Shown: positions 9,265-17,017 of the stretch, one piece after another
Position numbering within the stretch: the first letter of the stretch is position 1
Layout of the letters: each line of letters starts with the position of its first letter
Origin: Proteobacteria bacterium UBA4575
GTDB lineage: Bacteria > Pseudomonadota > Gammaproteobacteria > UBA4575
Assembly: GCA_002386945.1 (NCBI GenBank)
Contig: DGKH01000060.1
Span: forward strand, 12,165-55,116
DNA: 42,952 nucleotides
Direction: 5' to 3'
Translations under genes and position numbers: made by a program
Notes under the pieces: generated by a model
Seen by the model: the letters and a program-made list of their open reading frames with translations, nothing else
The model's database searches: none
What the model was told of the DNA's origin: nothing

Positions 9265-9755
9265 TACGGCTGTGGTGTGTTGAGAATTAATTCGGTTGCG
9301 CTGACGTGAACTGAGTTTTCCTTAAGGGCTTCAAGTTGGCTCTGTTGACGTGCTGCACGTATGACATGCTCTGGACGATCGGCATGACAGCTAAAGCAAT
9401 CGATAGTGACCGCTGCAGTGGTATGACAAGACGCACAGAAATGCTCTTCACTATTAGAATAGCGTGCATAGTCACCTGTTTCATTCGGCGTAATATGACA
9501 ATCAATGCAGTTCTTCAAGCTGTGCTTTGTCGTACGAATACCACGTATAACCGTATCATCACGATGATTTAATACGGTCTTAAAGTGATTAACACGCATC
9601 CATTTTGCATCTTCAACACATTCCTCACCTTTCGGTGCTGGAACATTGATTGCGTGTTCATCAACCGCATACACCGAGCTCATACCTAGTATTAAAACCA
9701 GGATAAGAGCAAGGCTATGCTTGATTACAGCTAACTTTGGCAAGAGTATTCTCAT
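9264..9755 (-). CDS. dsrJ: DsrJ, periplasmic trihaem cytochrome c
   Basis: This 163-residue protein has an N-terminal hydrophobic signal or anchor (about 11-30, ending SSVYA) and exactly three CXXCH haem c motifs: CIDCH (83-87), CASCH (107-111) and CFSCH (120-124). C46 (EECVEDAK) is at the position where Allochromatium DsrJ has an unusual cysteine haem ligand, so mixed His/Cys ligation is expected here. It is part of the DsrMKJOP transmembrane complex on the periplasmic side. It lies 45 bases after dsrL and overlaps dsrO by one base. Three haems plus gene position make the assignment firm. Confidence 0.94.
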   Translation of the reverse strand: MRILLPKLAVIKHSLALILVLILGMSSVYAVDEHAINVPAPKGEECVEDAKWMRVNHFKTVLNHRDDTVIRGIRTTKHSLKNCIDCHITPNETGDYARYSNSEEHFCASCHTTAAVTIDCFSCHADRPEHVIRAARQQSQLEALKENSVHVSATELILNTPQP

Positions 9756-9800
9756 AATAGTCGTTTACTTCTACTACTGTACGTCTAGCGTCAGGGTTGC

Positions 9801-11753
9801 TTAGTGATCACCTAGCGCCATATCGATGTAGCCTGTAGGGCAAACATCAGCACAAATGTGGCAACCAATACATTTCGCGTAGTCAGTATCGACATAACGA
9901 CCCGTGGTCTTCTTATCTTTGCTCACTCGGAAAACAGCGTCTTGTGGGCAGTAGATGACACAGTTATCACATTCAAAACACATACCACAACTCATGCAAC
10001 GCTTAGCTTCTTCAACAGCTTCCGCCTCACTAAAGCCAATCACACGCTCTTCAAAGTGACCTAGTACAGTTTCTGAATCAGGCACTTCTGTGTCGCGTTG
10101 ACCACGTGGTGTGTAATCAAAATGCGCCAAGTACAAACGATCTGAAGCAATCACTTCTTGTGCTGAGCGATCTTCATAGTTATGTACTGAGTATTCTGCT
10201 GAATCAGTACCGTGATGCGCGCCACTTTCGTAACCGCCTGGCTCTAGTCCAGTTTCTTGTAACTTAGATAGTAGACTGAAGTGATGAACGTCAACTTTAG
10301 GACGCTTAGCCATCTCACTTTCAGCAAGGTAGTGATCAACACTGTCGGCACAGATAGAGGCTTGGCCAATCGCTGTAGTTAATAAGTGTGGACGAATGAT
10401 GTCACCACATACGAAGTGACCTTCTTTTTCTGGCACTTGGTAATGCTTGTCTGCGTCGATTAGACCGCGACCATTATCCATACCTTCTAGGCCTTCTAAG
10501 TCACCACCTTGACCAATCGCTGATACGATCAAATCACATTCGATGTCGTATTCAGTACCGGCAACTGGCGTTGGACGACCGCCTTCTAATTCACACTTCG
10601 CCATGCGCAATGCTGTTGCACGACCCTCAGCGTTAACAATAACTTCAACCGGCATCACACCGTTATCGATGCGAACACCTTCATGTACCGCTTCGTGAAC
10701 TTCCCACTCAGCAGCTGTCATTTCAGCGCGTTGGAAAAGTGACGTCAGTGTGACTTCAGCACCTTCACGAGCAGCAGCGAAGGCTGCGTCATGAGCGACA
10801 TAACCACCGATAACAAACTCAGGTGCTTGCTCAGCTTCTAATTTATCAATCTTACCTAGACGACGCGCTACCGATACAACGTCAATTGAGGTATCACCAC
10901 CACCGACACAAACAACGCGGTCAGCGGCTACTTTTAGAAGACCTTTATTAAAGGCTTCTAAGAATTTAACACCAGAGACACAGTTTGGTGCATCACCGTT
11001 TGGTACAGGTAAGCTACGACCAGATTGGCAACCTAATGCCCAAATAACCGCATCAAATTCTTTCTCGACATCATCCATCGATACATCGCGACCAACACGT
11101 GTATTCATACGGGTCTCGATATCACCTAGATTGATAATGCGCTGGATCTCATGGTCAAGCACATCACGTGGTGTACGGTAACCAGGGATGCCGTAACGGA
11201 ACATACCGCCTAACTCATCATGATCATCAAAGATGGTACTGGCATGGCCTTTCTTACGGAGTTGGAATGCTGCTGCTAGACCGGCTGGGCCACCACCAAT
11301 AATTGCTATGCGCTTACCAGACAGTGCTGGTGCTGCATCAAATTGGAAGTTTTCAGTCTTCGCCGTGTCACCAATGTATTGCTCGACCGCATTAATACCA
11401 ACAAAATCTTCAACGTTGTTACGGTTACAGCCTTCTTGGCAAGGCGCTGGACAGACTCGACCCATCATTGATGGGAACGGGTTAGCATCGGTAGAGCGGC
11501 GGAATGCATATTCTTGCATAGACATATCTGTTGGTGGGTTTTCCACACCACGAACGATGTCTAACCAACCACGAATATCTTCGCCTGACGGGCAGCTGCC
11601 CTGACAAGGTGGCGTACGGTGTACGTAGGTCGGACACTTGTGTGAGGTATCTTCTGCGAAGATTTGATCTCCGTAGTTACCCCAGGTGTGATCGCCTTCT
11701 TCGTACTTACGAAACGTTAAGTTATAAGACATTTCATCTTTAGACGTAGCCAT
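9801..11753 (-). CDS. dsrL: DsrL, NAD(P)H:acceptor oxidoreductase of the rDsr pathway
   Basis: This 650-residue Fe-S flavoprotein is related to the glutamate synthase small subunit. The N-terminal cluster domain has C40, C50 and C54, then CPAPCQEGC. An FAD-binding fold follows (IAIIGGGPAGLAAA, about 149), then a nucleotide fold (VVCVGGGDTSIDV). The C-terminal extension (about 590-650) has two ferredoxin motifs (CMSCGMCFECDNC; CIGCHICADVC). DsrL takes electrons from DsrAB during sulfite formation and reduces NAD(P)+, and is typical of sulfur oxidisers. A 152-base gap separates it from dsrK, unlike the tight spacing elsewhere, and a good ribosome site (TAGGAG) precedes the ATG. Cytoplasmic. The extension separates it from GltD. 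Confidence 0.95.
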   Translation of the reverse strand: MATSKDEMSYNLTFRKYEEGDHTWGNYGDQIFAEDTSHKCPTYVHRTPPCQGSCPSGEDIRGWLDIVRGVENPPTDMSMQEYAFRRSTDANPFPSMMGRVCPAPCQEGCNRNNVEDFVGINAVEQYIGDTAKTENFQFDAAPALSGKRIAIIGGGPAGLAAAFQLRKKGHASTIFDDHDELGGMFRYGIPGYRTPRDVLDHEIQRIINLGDIETRMNTRVGRDVSMDDVEKEFDAVIWALGCQSGRSLPVPNGDAPNCVSGVKFLEAFNKGLLKVAADRVVCVGGGDTSIDVVSVARRLGKIDKLEAEQAPEFVIGGYVAHDAAFAAAREGAEVTLTSLFQRAEMTAAEWEVHEAVHEGVRIDNGVMPVEVIVNAEGRATALRMAKCELEGGRPTPVAGTEYDIECDLIVSAIGQGGDLEGLEGMDNGRGLIDADKHYQVPEKEGHFVCGDIIRPHLLTTAIGQASICADSVDHYLAESEMAKRPKVDVHHFSLLSKLQETGLEPGGYESGAHHGTDSAEYSVHNYEDRSAQEVIASDRLYLAHFDYTPRGQRDTEVPDSETVLGHFEERVIGFSEAEAVEEAKRCMSCGMCFECDNCVIYCPQDAVFRVSKDKKTTGRYVDTDYAKCIGCHICADVCPTGYIDMALGDH

Positions 11754-11905
11754 AATAATGCTCCTATTAAAACTCTTAAATAAGTTGGGTCACTTCGTTA
11801 GCGCAAGCCCGGATCAGGTGGGAATTATTTCCCCAAATGTCCCCGGTTCTACTTTGCTTGGCTATCGTTGCGCCCCTTATAAATTAAATACTTAGTACAA
11901 ATTGA
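11754..11905 (-). promoter_or_regulatory. Long dsrK-dsrL spacer with nested inverted repeats
   Basis: This is the longest gap inside the dsr operon. It holds an outer inverted repeat GCGCAA (11801-11806) with TTGCGC (11868-11873), and inside it a short hairpin GGGAA/TTCCC (11820-11833). It could be an internal promoter region, an RNA processing site or a leader for dsrL. No clear -35/-10 pair or T run was found, so the role is open. Confidence 0.35.
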
Positions 11906-13453
11906 TTACGCTACTGCTACCGCATCATCGGCTTCAGCTTCGTTATCAGTCACACTATCTTCATCTTTGGTCAGGATAATCGCGTTACTTACCAATTGGT
12001 GCACGCTGACAATCTGATCCATTTCAAAACCGTAATACGGTAATACCTTGCTGAACTGGCTCTTACAGATCGCACAGATCGCTGCCATATGTGTTACGCC
12101 GTTATTCTCAGTGACGTTCTTCAGTGCTTCCATACGTGGAAGTGCACCTTTAACACGCAGTTCCATCAGGTCGTCAGTGAGTAAGCCACCACCACCGCCA
12201 CAGCAGTAAGTTCCTTCTTTAATGGCATGCTTTGGCATGTCATAGAAGTTATTACATGTCGCGTTGATAATATCGCGTGGCAAGGTGAACTGACCACCGG
12301 CCTCATCACCCATGCGTGAAGCACGTGCGACGTTACAAGAATCATGAAAAGTCAGTGTCATATGATCATTTTCTGACTTATCGAAATTAAGCTTATCTTT
12401 ACTGATCAAGTCATGGGTGAACTCACAAATATGCTGTGGCACCGGATAGGCTGGATCTAGGAAATCAAATGGGCCAGCTAAGGTATTCAAGAAACTGTAA
12501 GCCACACGCCATGCATGACCACACTCACCAAATACAATACGCTTACAACCAAGTTCGATGGCTGCCTCACGAATACGTAAAGCCAATTTACGCATGTTCT
12601 CGTAACTACCGATGAACATACCAAAGTTAGCTGCTTCACTAGCATAAGAACTCATCGTCCATGAGACACCTGACTCATGAAAGACCTTGGCATAGCCAAT
12701 CAAACCATCAACATGGGGTTCTGCGAAGAAGTCAGCAGACGGCGTGATCAATAAAACATCACAGCCTTTTTTATCTAGCGGGAATTTAACAGCAACGCCA
12801 GTTTCTTCTTCAACGTCTTCCTCTAAACCTTCTAATGTGTCAGCTAACGCTGGCTCAGGCAGACCTAAGTTATTACCTAATGTCTGTGCCTTACCAATAA
12901 TTTCGTTACAGTATTTTTGTCCTTTACCTACGGTCGCCATGACTTCACGCGCAGCCATTGAGATCTCTGCGGTATCAATGCCATATGGGCAGTAAACGGA
13001 ACAACGACGGCATTGTGAACACTGATGAAAATAAGTGTACCAATCGTCTAATACTTCTTCTGTTAAGTCCTGCGCACCAACTAACTTAGGCACTAACTTA
13101 CCCGCCAGTGTGAAGTAGCGGCGGTAAACATTACGGAACAAATCTTGGCGTGCAACCGGCATGTTTTTAGGGTCAGTGGTGCCTAGATAGTAATGACACT
13201 TATCAGTACAGGCGCCACATTTCACACATGAATCTAGGAACACTGAGAGTGAACGATACTTATTCGTCAACTCACCCATTTTAGCAATAGCCACTTCCTG
13301 CCAGTTATCGACTAACTCGCCGGCATAACCCAATGGGGTTTGAAACTTTTCCTTCGCAACGTATGGGGCACTATGCGCCATCGCATCTTTCTTTAGCTTA
13401 GGAATAACTGGGTATTCCTTTAGCTCTGGAATTTCATAATCAACTTTGGCCAT
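11906..13453 (-). CDS. dsrK: DsrK, HdrD-like catalytic subunit of DsrMKJOP
   Basis: This 515-residue cytoplasmic protein has two [4Fe-4S] motifs, CVKCGACTDKC (C76-C86) and CSQCRRCSVYC (C145-C155). Cysteine-rich CCG-type regions follow (FGECGHAWR; TFHDSCN; YCCGGGGGLL; ICAICKSQF), as in the heterodisulfide reductase HdrD, where they bind a catalytic noncubane cluster. DsrK is thought to act on the DsrC disulfide or trisulfide at the membrane, paired with the cytochrome b subunit DsrM. It starts 16 bases after dsrM. The C-terminal tail is acidic and Ala/Asp-rich. Gene order and cysteine pattern make an ordinary Hdr subunit unlikely. Confidence 0.95.
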   Translation of the reverse strand: MAKVDYEIPELKEYPVIPKLKKDAMAHSAPYVAKEKFQTPLGYAGELVDNWQEVAIAKMGELTNKYRSLSVFLDSCVKCGACTDKCHYYLGTTDPKNMPVARQDLFRNVYRRYFTLAGKLVPKLVGAQDLTEEVLDDWYTYFHQCSQCRRCSVYCPYGIDTAEISMAAREVMATVGKGQKYCNEIIGKAQTLGNNLGLPEPALADTLEGLEEDVEEETGVAVKFPLDKKGCDVLLITPSADFFAEPHVDGLIGYAKVFHESGVSWTMSSYASEAANFGMFIGSYENMRKLALRIREAAIELGCKRIVFGECGHAWRVAYSFLNTLAGPFDFLDPAYPVPQHICEFTHDLISKDKLNFDKSENDHMTLTFHDSCNVARASRMGDEAGGQFTLPRDIINATCNNFYDMPKHAIKEGTYCCGGGGGLLTDDLMELRVKGALPRMEALKNVTENNGVTHMAAICAICKSQFSKVLPYYGFEMDQIVSVHQLVSNAIILTKDEDSVTDNEAEADDAVAVA

Positions 13454-13469
13454 TATCTGCTCCTTGCTC

Positions 13470-14192
13470 TTATTTCTGTTCTAACTTAATAGCCCATGCA
13501 GAAACATGGCGACGCTCACGTGGATTATCCACTTGGTTACGTGTCGGGCTAAAGAAAATACCCGGCGCATGTAGCAGCTTAGAAATAGGGAAAATGATCA
13601 TCAGAATAGCGACTGATGCCAAATGCACTAACAAAATAGGGTCATTCGGCAAGTAACGAATGTCGAATACCATCAGGCCGAGCAGATAAGACTTGAGAGA
13701 GATAATGTCAGCACTTGTGACAAAGCTCATCATCGCACCAGTTCCACCAATCACTAATAACAGTCCTAACATCAAGAAATCAGAAGGTGCAGAAATATAT
13801 CGCACACGGTCAACAACAATACGTCGGACCAAGAGGCCGATTAGGCCTAGTAGCATCGCTATCGATGCATATTTACCAAACGGCTGAACAAACACCACCC
13901 ACGACCAAACAGGGTCTGTGAAGTAGCGTAGATGGCGCAGCAGCACTAATAACATGCCCATATGGAAAAGCCAGCCAAATAGCCAGATCCACTTATTTGA
14001 TTTAAACAAGCTTTCAAAGATAGTCAGCTCTTTAATCATACGGAAGACAACACCACGGCGCGTAGTTGGCGCAGGCGTTGTTGGAATTTTTAGAGGCGCG
14101 GGAGTTTTCGCGTATTTTCGGATGCGTGATCCCACTCCGAGAACAAGAACTGCAGTCGCAAAGTAGAATAAAACAGCAAATAATATCGACAT
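13470..14192 (-). CDS. dsrM: DsrM, haem b membrane subunit (NarI-like)
   Basis: Starting at the ATG at 14192 the protein has 240 residues, beginning MSILFAVLFYF. A GTG 54 bases upstream is in frame but falls inside a hairpin and adds a non-conserved stretch, so it was rejected. About five membrane segments are visible. Histidines in WLFGWLFHMGM, LLRHLRYF and LLVHLASVA are candidate haem b ligands, as in NarI-type cytochromes b. DsrM anchors DsrK and links it to the quinone pool. The ribosome site before this ATG is weak, which may fit the lower demand for a membrane subunit compared with dsrC just upstream. Confidence 0.9.
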   Translation of the reverse strand: MSILFAVLFYFATAVLVLGVGSRIRKYAKTPAPLKIPTTPAPTTRRGVVFRMIKELTIFESLFKSNKWIWLFGWLFHMGMLLVLLRHLRYFTDPVWSWVVFVQPFGKYASIAMLLGLIGLLVRRIVVDRVRYISAPSDFLMLGLLLVIGGTGAMMSFVTSADIISLKSYLLGLMVFDIRYLPNDPILLVHLASVAILMIIFPISKLLHAPGIFFSPTRNQVDNPRERRHVSAWAIKLEQK

Positions 14193-14229
14193 ATTTAGGA
14201 TAATTTTTATATCTATCAAATAATATCGA

Positions 14230-14247
14230 GGTGGGCTTGCGCCCACC
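14230..14247 (-). repeat. Hairpin with GCAA tetraloop between dsrC and dsrM
   Basis: On the transcribed strand the sequence reads GGTGGGC-GCAA-GCCCACC: a 7-bp perfect GC-rich stem closed by a GNRA tetraloop, 18 bases after the dsrC stop. No T run follows, so it is not a standard terminator. A 3' end-stabilising or partial-attenuation element that raises dsrC mRNA over dsrM is the likeliest role (inference). Confidence 0.7.
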
Positions 14248-14264
14248 CGATAATTAAGACGGAC

Positions 14265-14597
14265 TTATACGCAGCCAGTTGGCTTTGGTAGACCCGCATA
14301 CTTACAAGCCTGCTTTGCAGGGCCGTAAGGGAATAACTCATAAAGATACTTACTTGTACCCTTATCTTTACCAAGCTTCTTACCGATAGCTTTAGTTAGT
14401 ACACGAACTGCAGGAGCAATTTGGTACTCTTCGTAGTACTCACGTAAGAAGTTAATAACTTCCCAGTGGTTTTCATCAAGAGGTGCACCATCAGCCATCG
14501 CCATTGCGCTACCCAATTCTGGACGCCATTGGTTCAAATCTTCTAGGTAACCTTCTTCATCAGTTTCGTAACTTTGGCCGTCTACTTCAATTGCCAT
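14265..14597 (-). CDS. dsrC: DsrC, sulfur-carrier protein
   Basis: This 110-residue protein is a canonical DsrC. The flexible C-terminal arm ends KQACKYAGLPKPTGCV, with C98 and C109 separated by ten residues, the two cysteines that carry sulfur and form the trisulfide or disulfide. DsrC accepts sulfane sulfur from the DsrEFH relay and presents it to DsrAB; the product is then processed by DsrK. It starts 46 bases after dsrH, has a strong ribosome site (GGAGAG) and is followed by a stable hairpin, consistent with high expression. A second, cysteine-free copy lies at 20533-20874. Cytoplasmic. Confidence 0.97.
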   Translation of the reverse strand: MAIEVDGQSYETDEEGYLEDLNQWRPELGSAMAMADGAPLDENHWEVINFLREYYEEYQIAPAVRVLTKAIGKKLGKDKGTSKYLYELFPYGPAKQACKYAGLPKPTGCV

Positions 14598-14643
14598 CTT
14601 CGTTCTCTCCTATATTGAGTTGTAAGCGCTAGAAATCAGCTGT

Positions 14644-14952
14644 TTATAGCCAAGATTGCACTGCCGCGTGTTCTGCAGTTAGGTCGACGAAGTCGCCATA
14701 ACCAACTACGCTGATTCCATCAACGACATTACCTTCACTCAACCCACGCGCTTTTAAATCTGGGCCAAGTACGTAAATTTTCACATTTGCCATCGCCGCT
14801 TTAACCATCTCTGAGTGCTTGGTATTTGCCATCGCACCAATCACACCATCTTCCATTAGAAGAATAGCGCTTCCTGGTACCGCAAGGCCAATGCAGGACT
14901 CGAGGGTATTTCGCTCAAATGGGCTCTTGTTTACTGTATGTAGCATAGACAT
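14644..14952 (-). CDS. dsrH: DsrH, sulfurtransferase subunit (TusB-like)
   Basis: This 102-residue protein starts MSMLHTVNKSPFERN and keeps a single cysteine at position 20 (LESCIGL), the conserved DsrH cysteine. It is the smallest subunit of the DsrE2F2H2 hexamer that passes persulfide sulfur to DsrC. It lies 11 bases after dsrF and 46 before dsrC. The TusB homologue of tRNA thiolation is the alternative, excluded by operon context. Confidence 0.94.
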   Translation of the reverse strand: MSMLHTVNKSPFERNTLESCIGLAVPGSAILLMEDGVIGAMANTKHSEMVKAAMANVKIYVLGPDLKARGLSEGNVVDGISVVGYGDFVDLTAEHAAVQSWL

Positions 14953-14963
14953 CTTAAAATCCC

Positions 14964-15383
14964 CTAGAAACTAAAGACGACGTCTTGTTCGTCAATGACT
15001 TTTGCGAGTTCTGCGCGAGAAATTAGGATAATAGAATCCTTTTCTGCCCAGTCATCATCTTCGTCTTCATATTTTAGGTCTTGCAGATCTCCCAAGCTCA
15101 GGCCACGTTCTTCTAATGACTCTTGCTCGATATAGATCTTCTTAATGTCGTAATCACCCAACGCTGAATAAGTTTTAGAGAAGTTTTTCATTCCCACTTC
15201 TTCAGTGTTTTGACCGTCCATTAACTGATACACACCATCATCGGCGAATACCAAACTAATATCCTGATCAAAAGCCGCAGCAATTAGCACGACCTCTAGT
15301 GATTCCCAAGCGTATATGGTGCCGTAAGGAGCCTTACGGTTCATATACATGAATTTTTTGATTATTTGATCACCGTCTTCCAT
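14964..15383 (-). CDS. dsrF: DsrF, sulfurtransferase subunit (TusC-like)
   Basis: This 139-residue DsrE-superfamily protein (KKFMYMNRKAPYGTIYAWES, then AAAFDQDISLVFADDGVYQL) matches DsrF/TusC. It contains no cysteine, so it is structural within the DsrEFH hexamer rather than a sulfur carrier. An acidic loop (EDEDDDW) lies near residue 108. It starts 13 bases after dsrE and is 11 bases from dsrH, so the three subunits are tightly linked. Confidence 0.93.
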   Translation of the reverse strand: MEDGDQIIKKFMYMNRKAPYGTIYAWESLEVVLIAAAFDQDISLVFADDGVYQLMDGQNTEEVGMKNFSKTYSALGDYDIKKIYIEQESLEERGLSLGDLQDLKYEDEDDDWAEKDSIILISRAELAKVIDEQDVVFSF

Positions 15384-15396
15384 TTAATCCTCCGGC

Positions 15397-15789
15397 CTAA
15401 TCACCAAAAACGACCATACGATCGCCTTGGATACCTGCTTCGATGAGCTGGCCCAAACCTGAAATTCGGAAACCCTCAATCATGTTACTTGCAGCTTTTG
15501 AATTACGTTTAGCTTCGCTTTCATCCAACAAACCACGGCGTTGGGCTGCCGCAACACAGAGCACGAGATCGATATTGTGCTCTTTCGCTAATTCCGACCA
15601 TTGGTTTGGAATGTGGCGATCGTCCTGTGGCGGAATAGCGAGGCTAGTGCCGTTATTCACGCCATCATGGTAGAAGAAGACACGAAAGATTTCATGCCCC
15701 TTCTCTAATGCTGCTTTAGTAAAGGCTAATGCCGAGTCTGACGCTTGATGCGTGTACGGACCCTCGTTAACTAAAATTCCATATTTCAC
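15397..15789 (-). CDS. dsrE: DsrE, persulfide-carrying subunit (TusD-like)
   Basis: This 130-residue protein has the active cysteine at position 78 (DLVLCVAAAQRRG), the same position as the sulfur-carrying Cys78 of Allochromatium DsrE. The N-terminus KYGILVNEGPYTHQ and FFYHDGV are typical of the family. It takes sulfur from upstream carriers such as TusA and passes it to DsrC. It lies 14 bases after dsrB. The presence of dsrEFH supports the oxidative direction of the whole pathway. Confidence 0.95.
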   Translation of the reverse strand: MKYGILVNEGPYTHQASDSALAFTKAALEKGHEIFRVFFYHDGVNNGTSLAIPPQDDRHIPNQWSELAKEHNIDLVLCVAAAQRRGLLDESEAKRNSKAASNMIEGFRISGLGQLIEAGIQGDRMVVFGD

Positions 15790-15803
15790 AATGAACCCCT
15801 AAC

Positions 15804-16877
15804 TTAGAAGCGGATATGAGTCGAAGAGTTCAAGCTACGACGCGCACCTCTCCAGTTATCAATGTGGAACTTGGTGAACGGAAGACCCGTTAGCTCGAAG
15901 AAACGAGGCCAACCAACACGCTCAATCCAGTCATTAATACGTTCCCAATCACGTGCATCTTCTTTATATGCAGCAAGAATGCGCTTAACAATCGCTGTCG
16001 CTTCAGGCCAACGTGGTGGGTTATTTGGAATACCAGCAGCTACTAACTTTTGGAAAGTAGGCTTGCCACGTGCGTTAGAGTGATTACCACCAACCCATAC
16101 AGCTAACTTACTGTGTTCAGCATCGTTAATTTGCATTGGAGGACAAGGTGGGAAACAAGCACCACAACAGATACATTTCTTCTCATCAACTTCTAGCGAT
16201 GCCTTACCATTAACTTGGGCTGGGCGAATCGCTGCCACTGGGCAACGTGCTACCACTGATGGGCGCTCACAAACGTTTGAAACTAAGTCATGGTTAATCT
16301 TTGGCGGCTTAGTATGTTGAACGTTAATCGCGATATCACCTTGACCACCACAGTTAATCTGGCAGCAAGAAGTCGTGATGTGCACGCGGTTAGGCATATT
16401 GTTTTCACGGAACTCATCAATCAACTCGTCCATCATTGCCTTCACAACACCAGATGCGTCGGTGCCTGGAATATCACAGTGCAACCAACCCTGGGTGTGA
16501 GAAATCATAGCTACTGAGTTCTTAGTACCACCAACGACAAAGCCTTCAGCTTCTAGTGCGTCGATTAATGCTTGTACTTTAGATTCCTCAGAAATCATGT
16601 ACTCAATGTTTGAGCGGATAGTAAAACGCACATAGCCATCAGCGAATTTGTCACCGATGTCACACAGCTTGCGCAGCGTGAAAACGTCAAGAATACGTTG
16701 CGTACCTGCACGTACTGTCCAGATTTGCTCACCACCTTTAGCCACGTGTAGTAATACACCTGGACGTGGATGCTCATGGTAGTCCCAGTTGCCGTAGTTC
16801 TTCCGCATCACTGGATGCATGTATTGGAAGCCGTCTGGGCAGCCTGATTCAATTGGTGGTCTTAGATCTAATGCCAT
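15804..16877 (-). CDS. dsrB: DsrB, dissimilatory sulfite reductase beta subunit
   Basis: From the ATG at 16877 (MALDLRPPIESGCPDGF) the protein has 357 residues. An in-frame extension further upstream was rejected because a good ribosome site (GGGAGAG) directly precedes this ATG and homologues start here. The sirohaem and [4Fe-4S] region is visible (TTSCCQINCGGQGD). The inserted ferredoxin domain has CICCGACFPPCPP. With DsrA it forms the alpha2-beta2 enzyme that oxidises DsrC-bound sulfur to sulfite in this type of organism. A 140-base gap carrying a 9-bp hairpin separates it from dsrA, unusual for two subunits needed in equal amounts. Confidence 0.97.
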   Translation of the reverse strand: MALDLRPPIESGCPDGFQYMHPVMRKNYGNWDYHEHPRPGVLLHVAKGGEQIWTVRAGTQRILDVFTLRKLCDIGDKFADGYVRFTIRSNIEYMISEESKVQALIDALEAEGFVVGGTKNSVAMISHTQGWLHCDIPGTDASGVVKAMMDELIDEFRENNMPNRVHITTSCCQINCGGQGDIAINVQHTKPPKINHDLVSNVCERPSVVARCPVAAIRPAQVNGKASLEVDEKKCICCGACFPPCPPMQINDAEHSKLAVWVGGNHSNARGKPTFQKLVAAGIPNNPPRWPEATAIVKRILAAYKEDARDWERINDWIERVGWPRFFELTGLPFTKFHIDNWRGARRSLNSSTHIRF

Positions 16878-16938
16878 TATTAATTCTCTCCCGAGTTTCA
16901 GGGTAATAATCTTTATGGTTAGGCTTGGTGAGGGTAAC

Positions 16939-16962
16939 AAGGCAGCCAATAAAGGCTGCCTT
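16939..16962 (-). repeat. Strong hairpin in the dsrA-dsrB gap
   Basis: A perfect 9-bp inverted repeat AAGGCAGCC / GGCTGCCTT has a 6-base loop. In the mRNA sense it is not followed by a T run, so it does not look like a terminator. It lies between the dsrA stop (17018) and the dsrB ribosome site and may be a processing or stability element. Confidence 0.75.
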
Positions 16963-17017
16963 TACACTGACTCGTTATCCGAACCTAATCTCTTAACTTT
17001 TTGCTAACTGCTTAGGA

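Noticed and set aside
9858..11743. Open frames opposite dsrL
   Set aside because: They are antisense to a conserved gene, show no family motifs and have no ribosome sites of note.
14193..14246. Longer dsrM start at an upstream GTG
   Set aside because: The codon lies inside the hairpin stem at 14230-14247 and the extra residues do not look like a DsrM N-terminus.
16878..16949. Longer dsrB start
   Set aside because: It would read through the hairpin region, and a good ribosome site precedes the ATG at 16877 where homologues begin.
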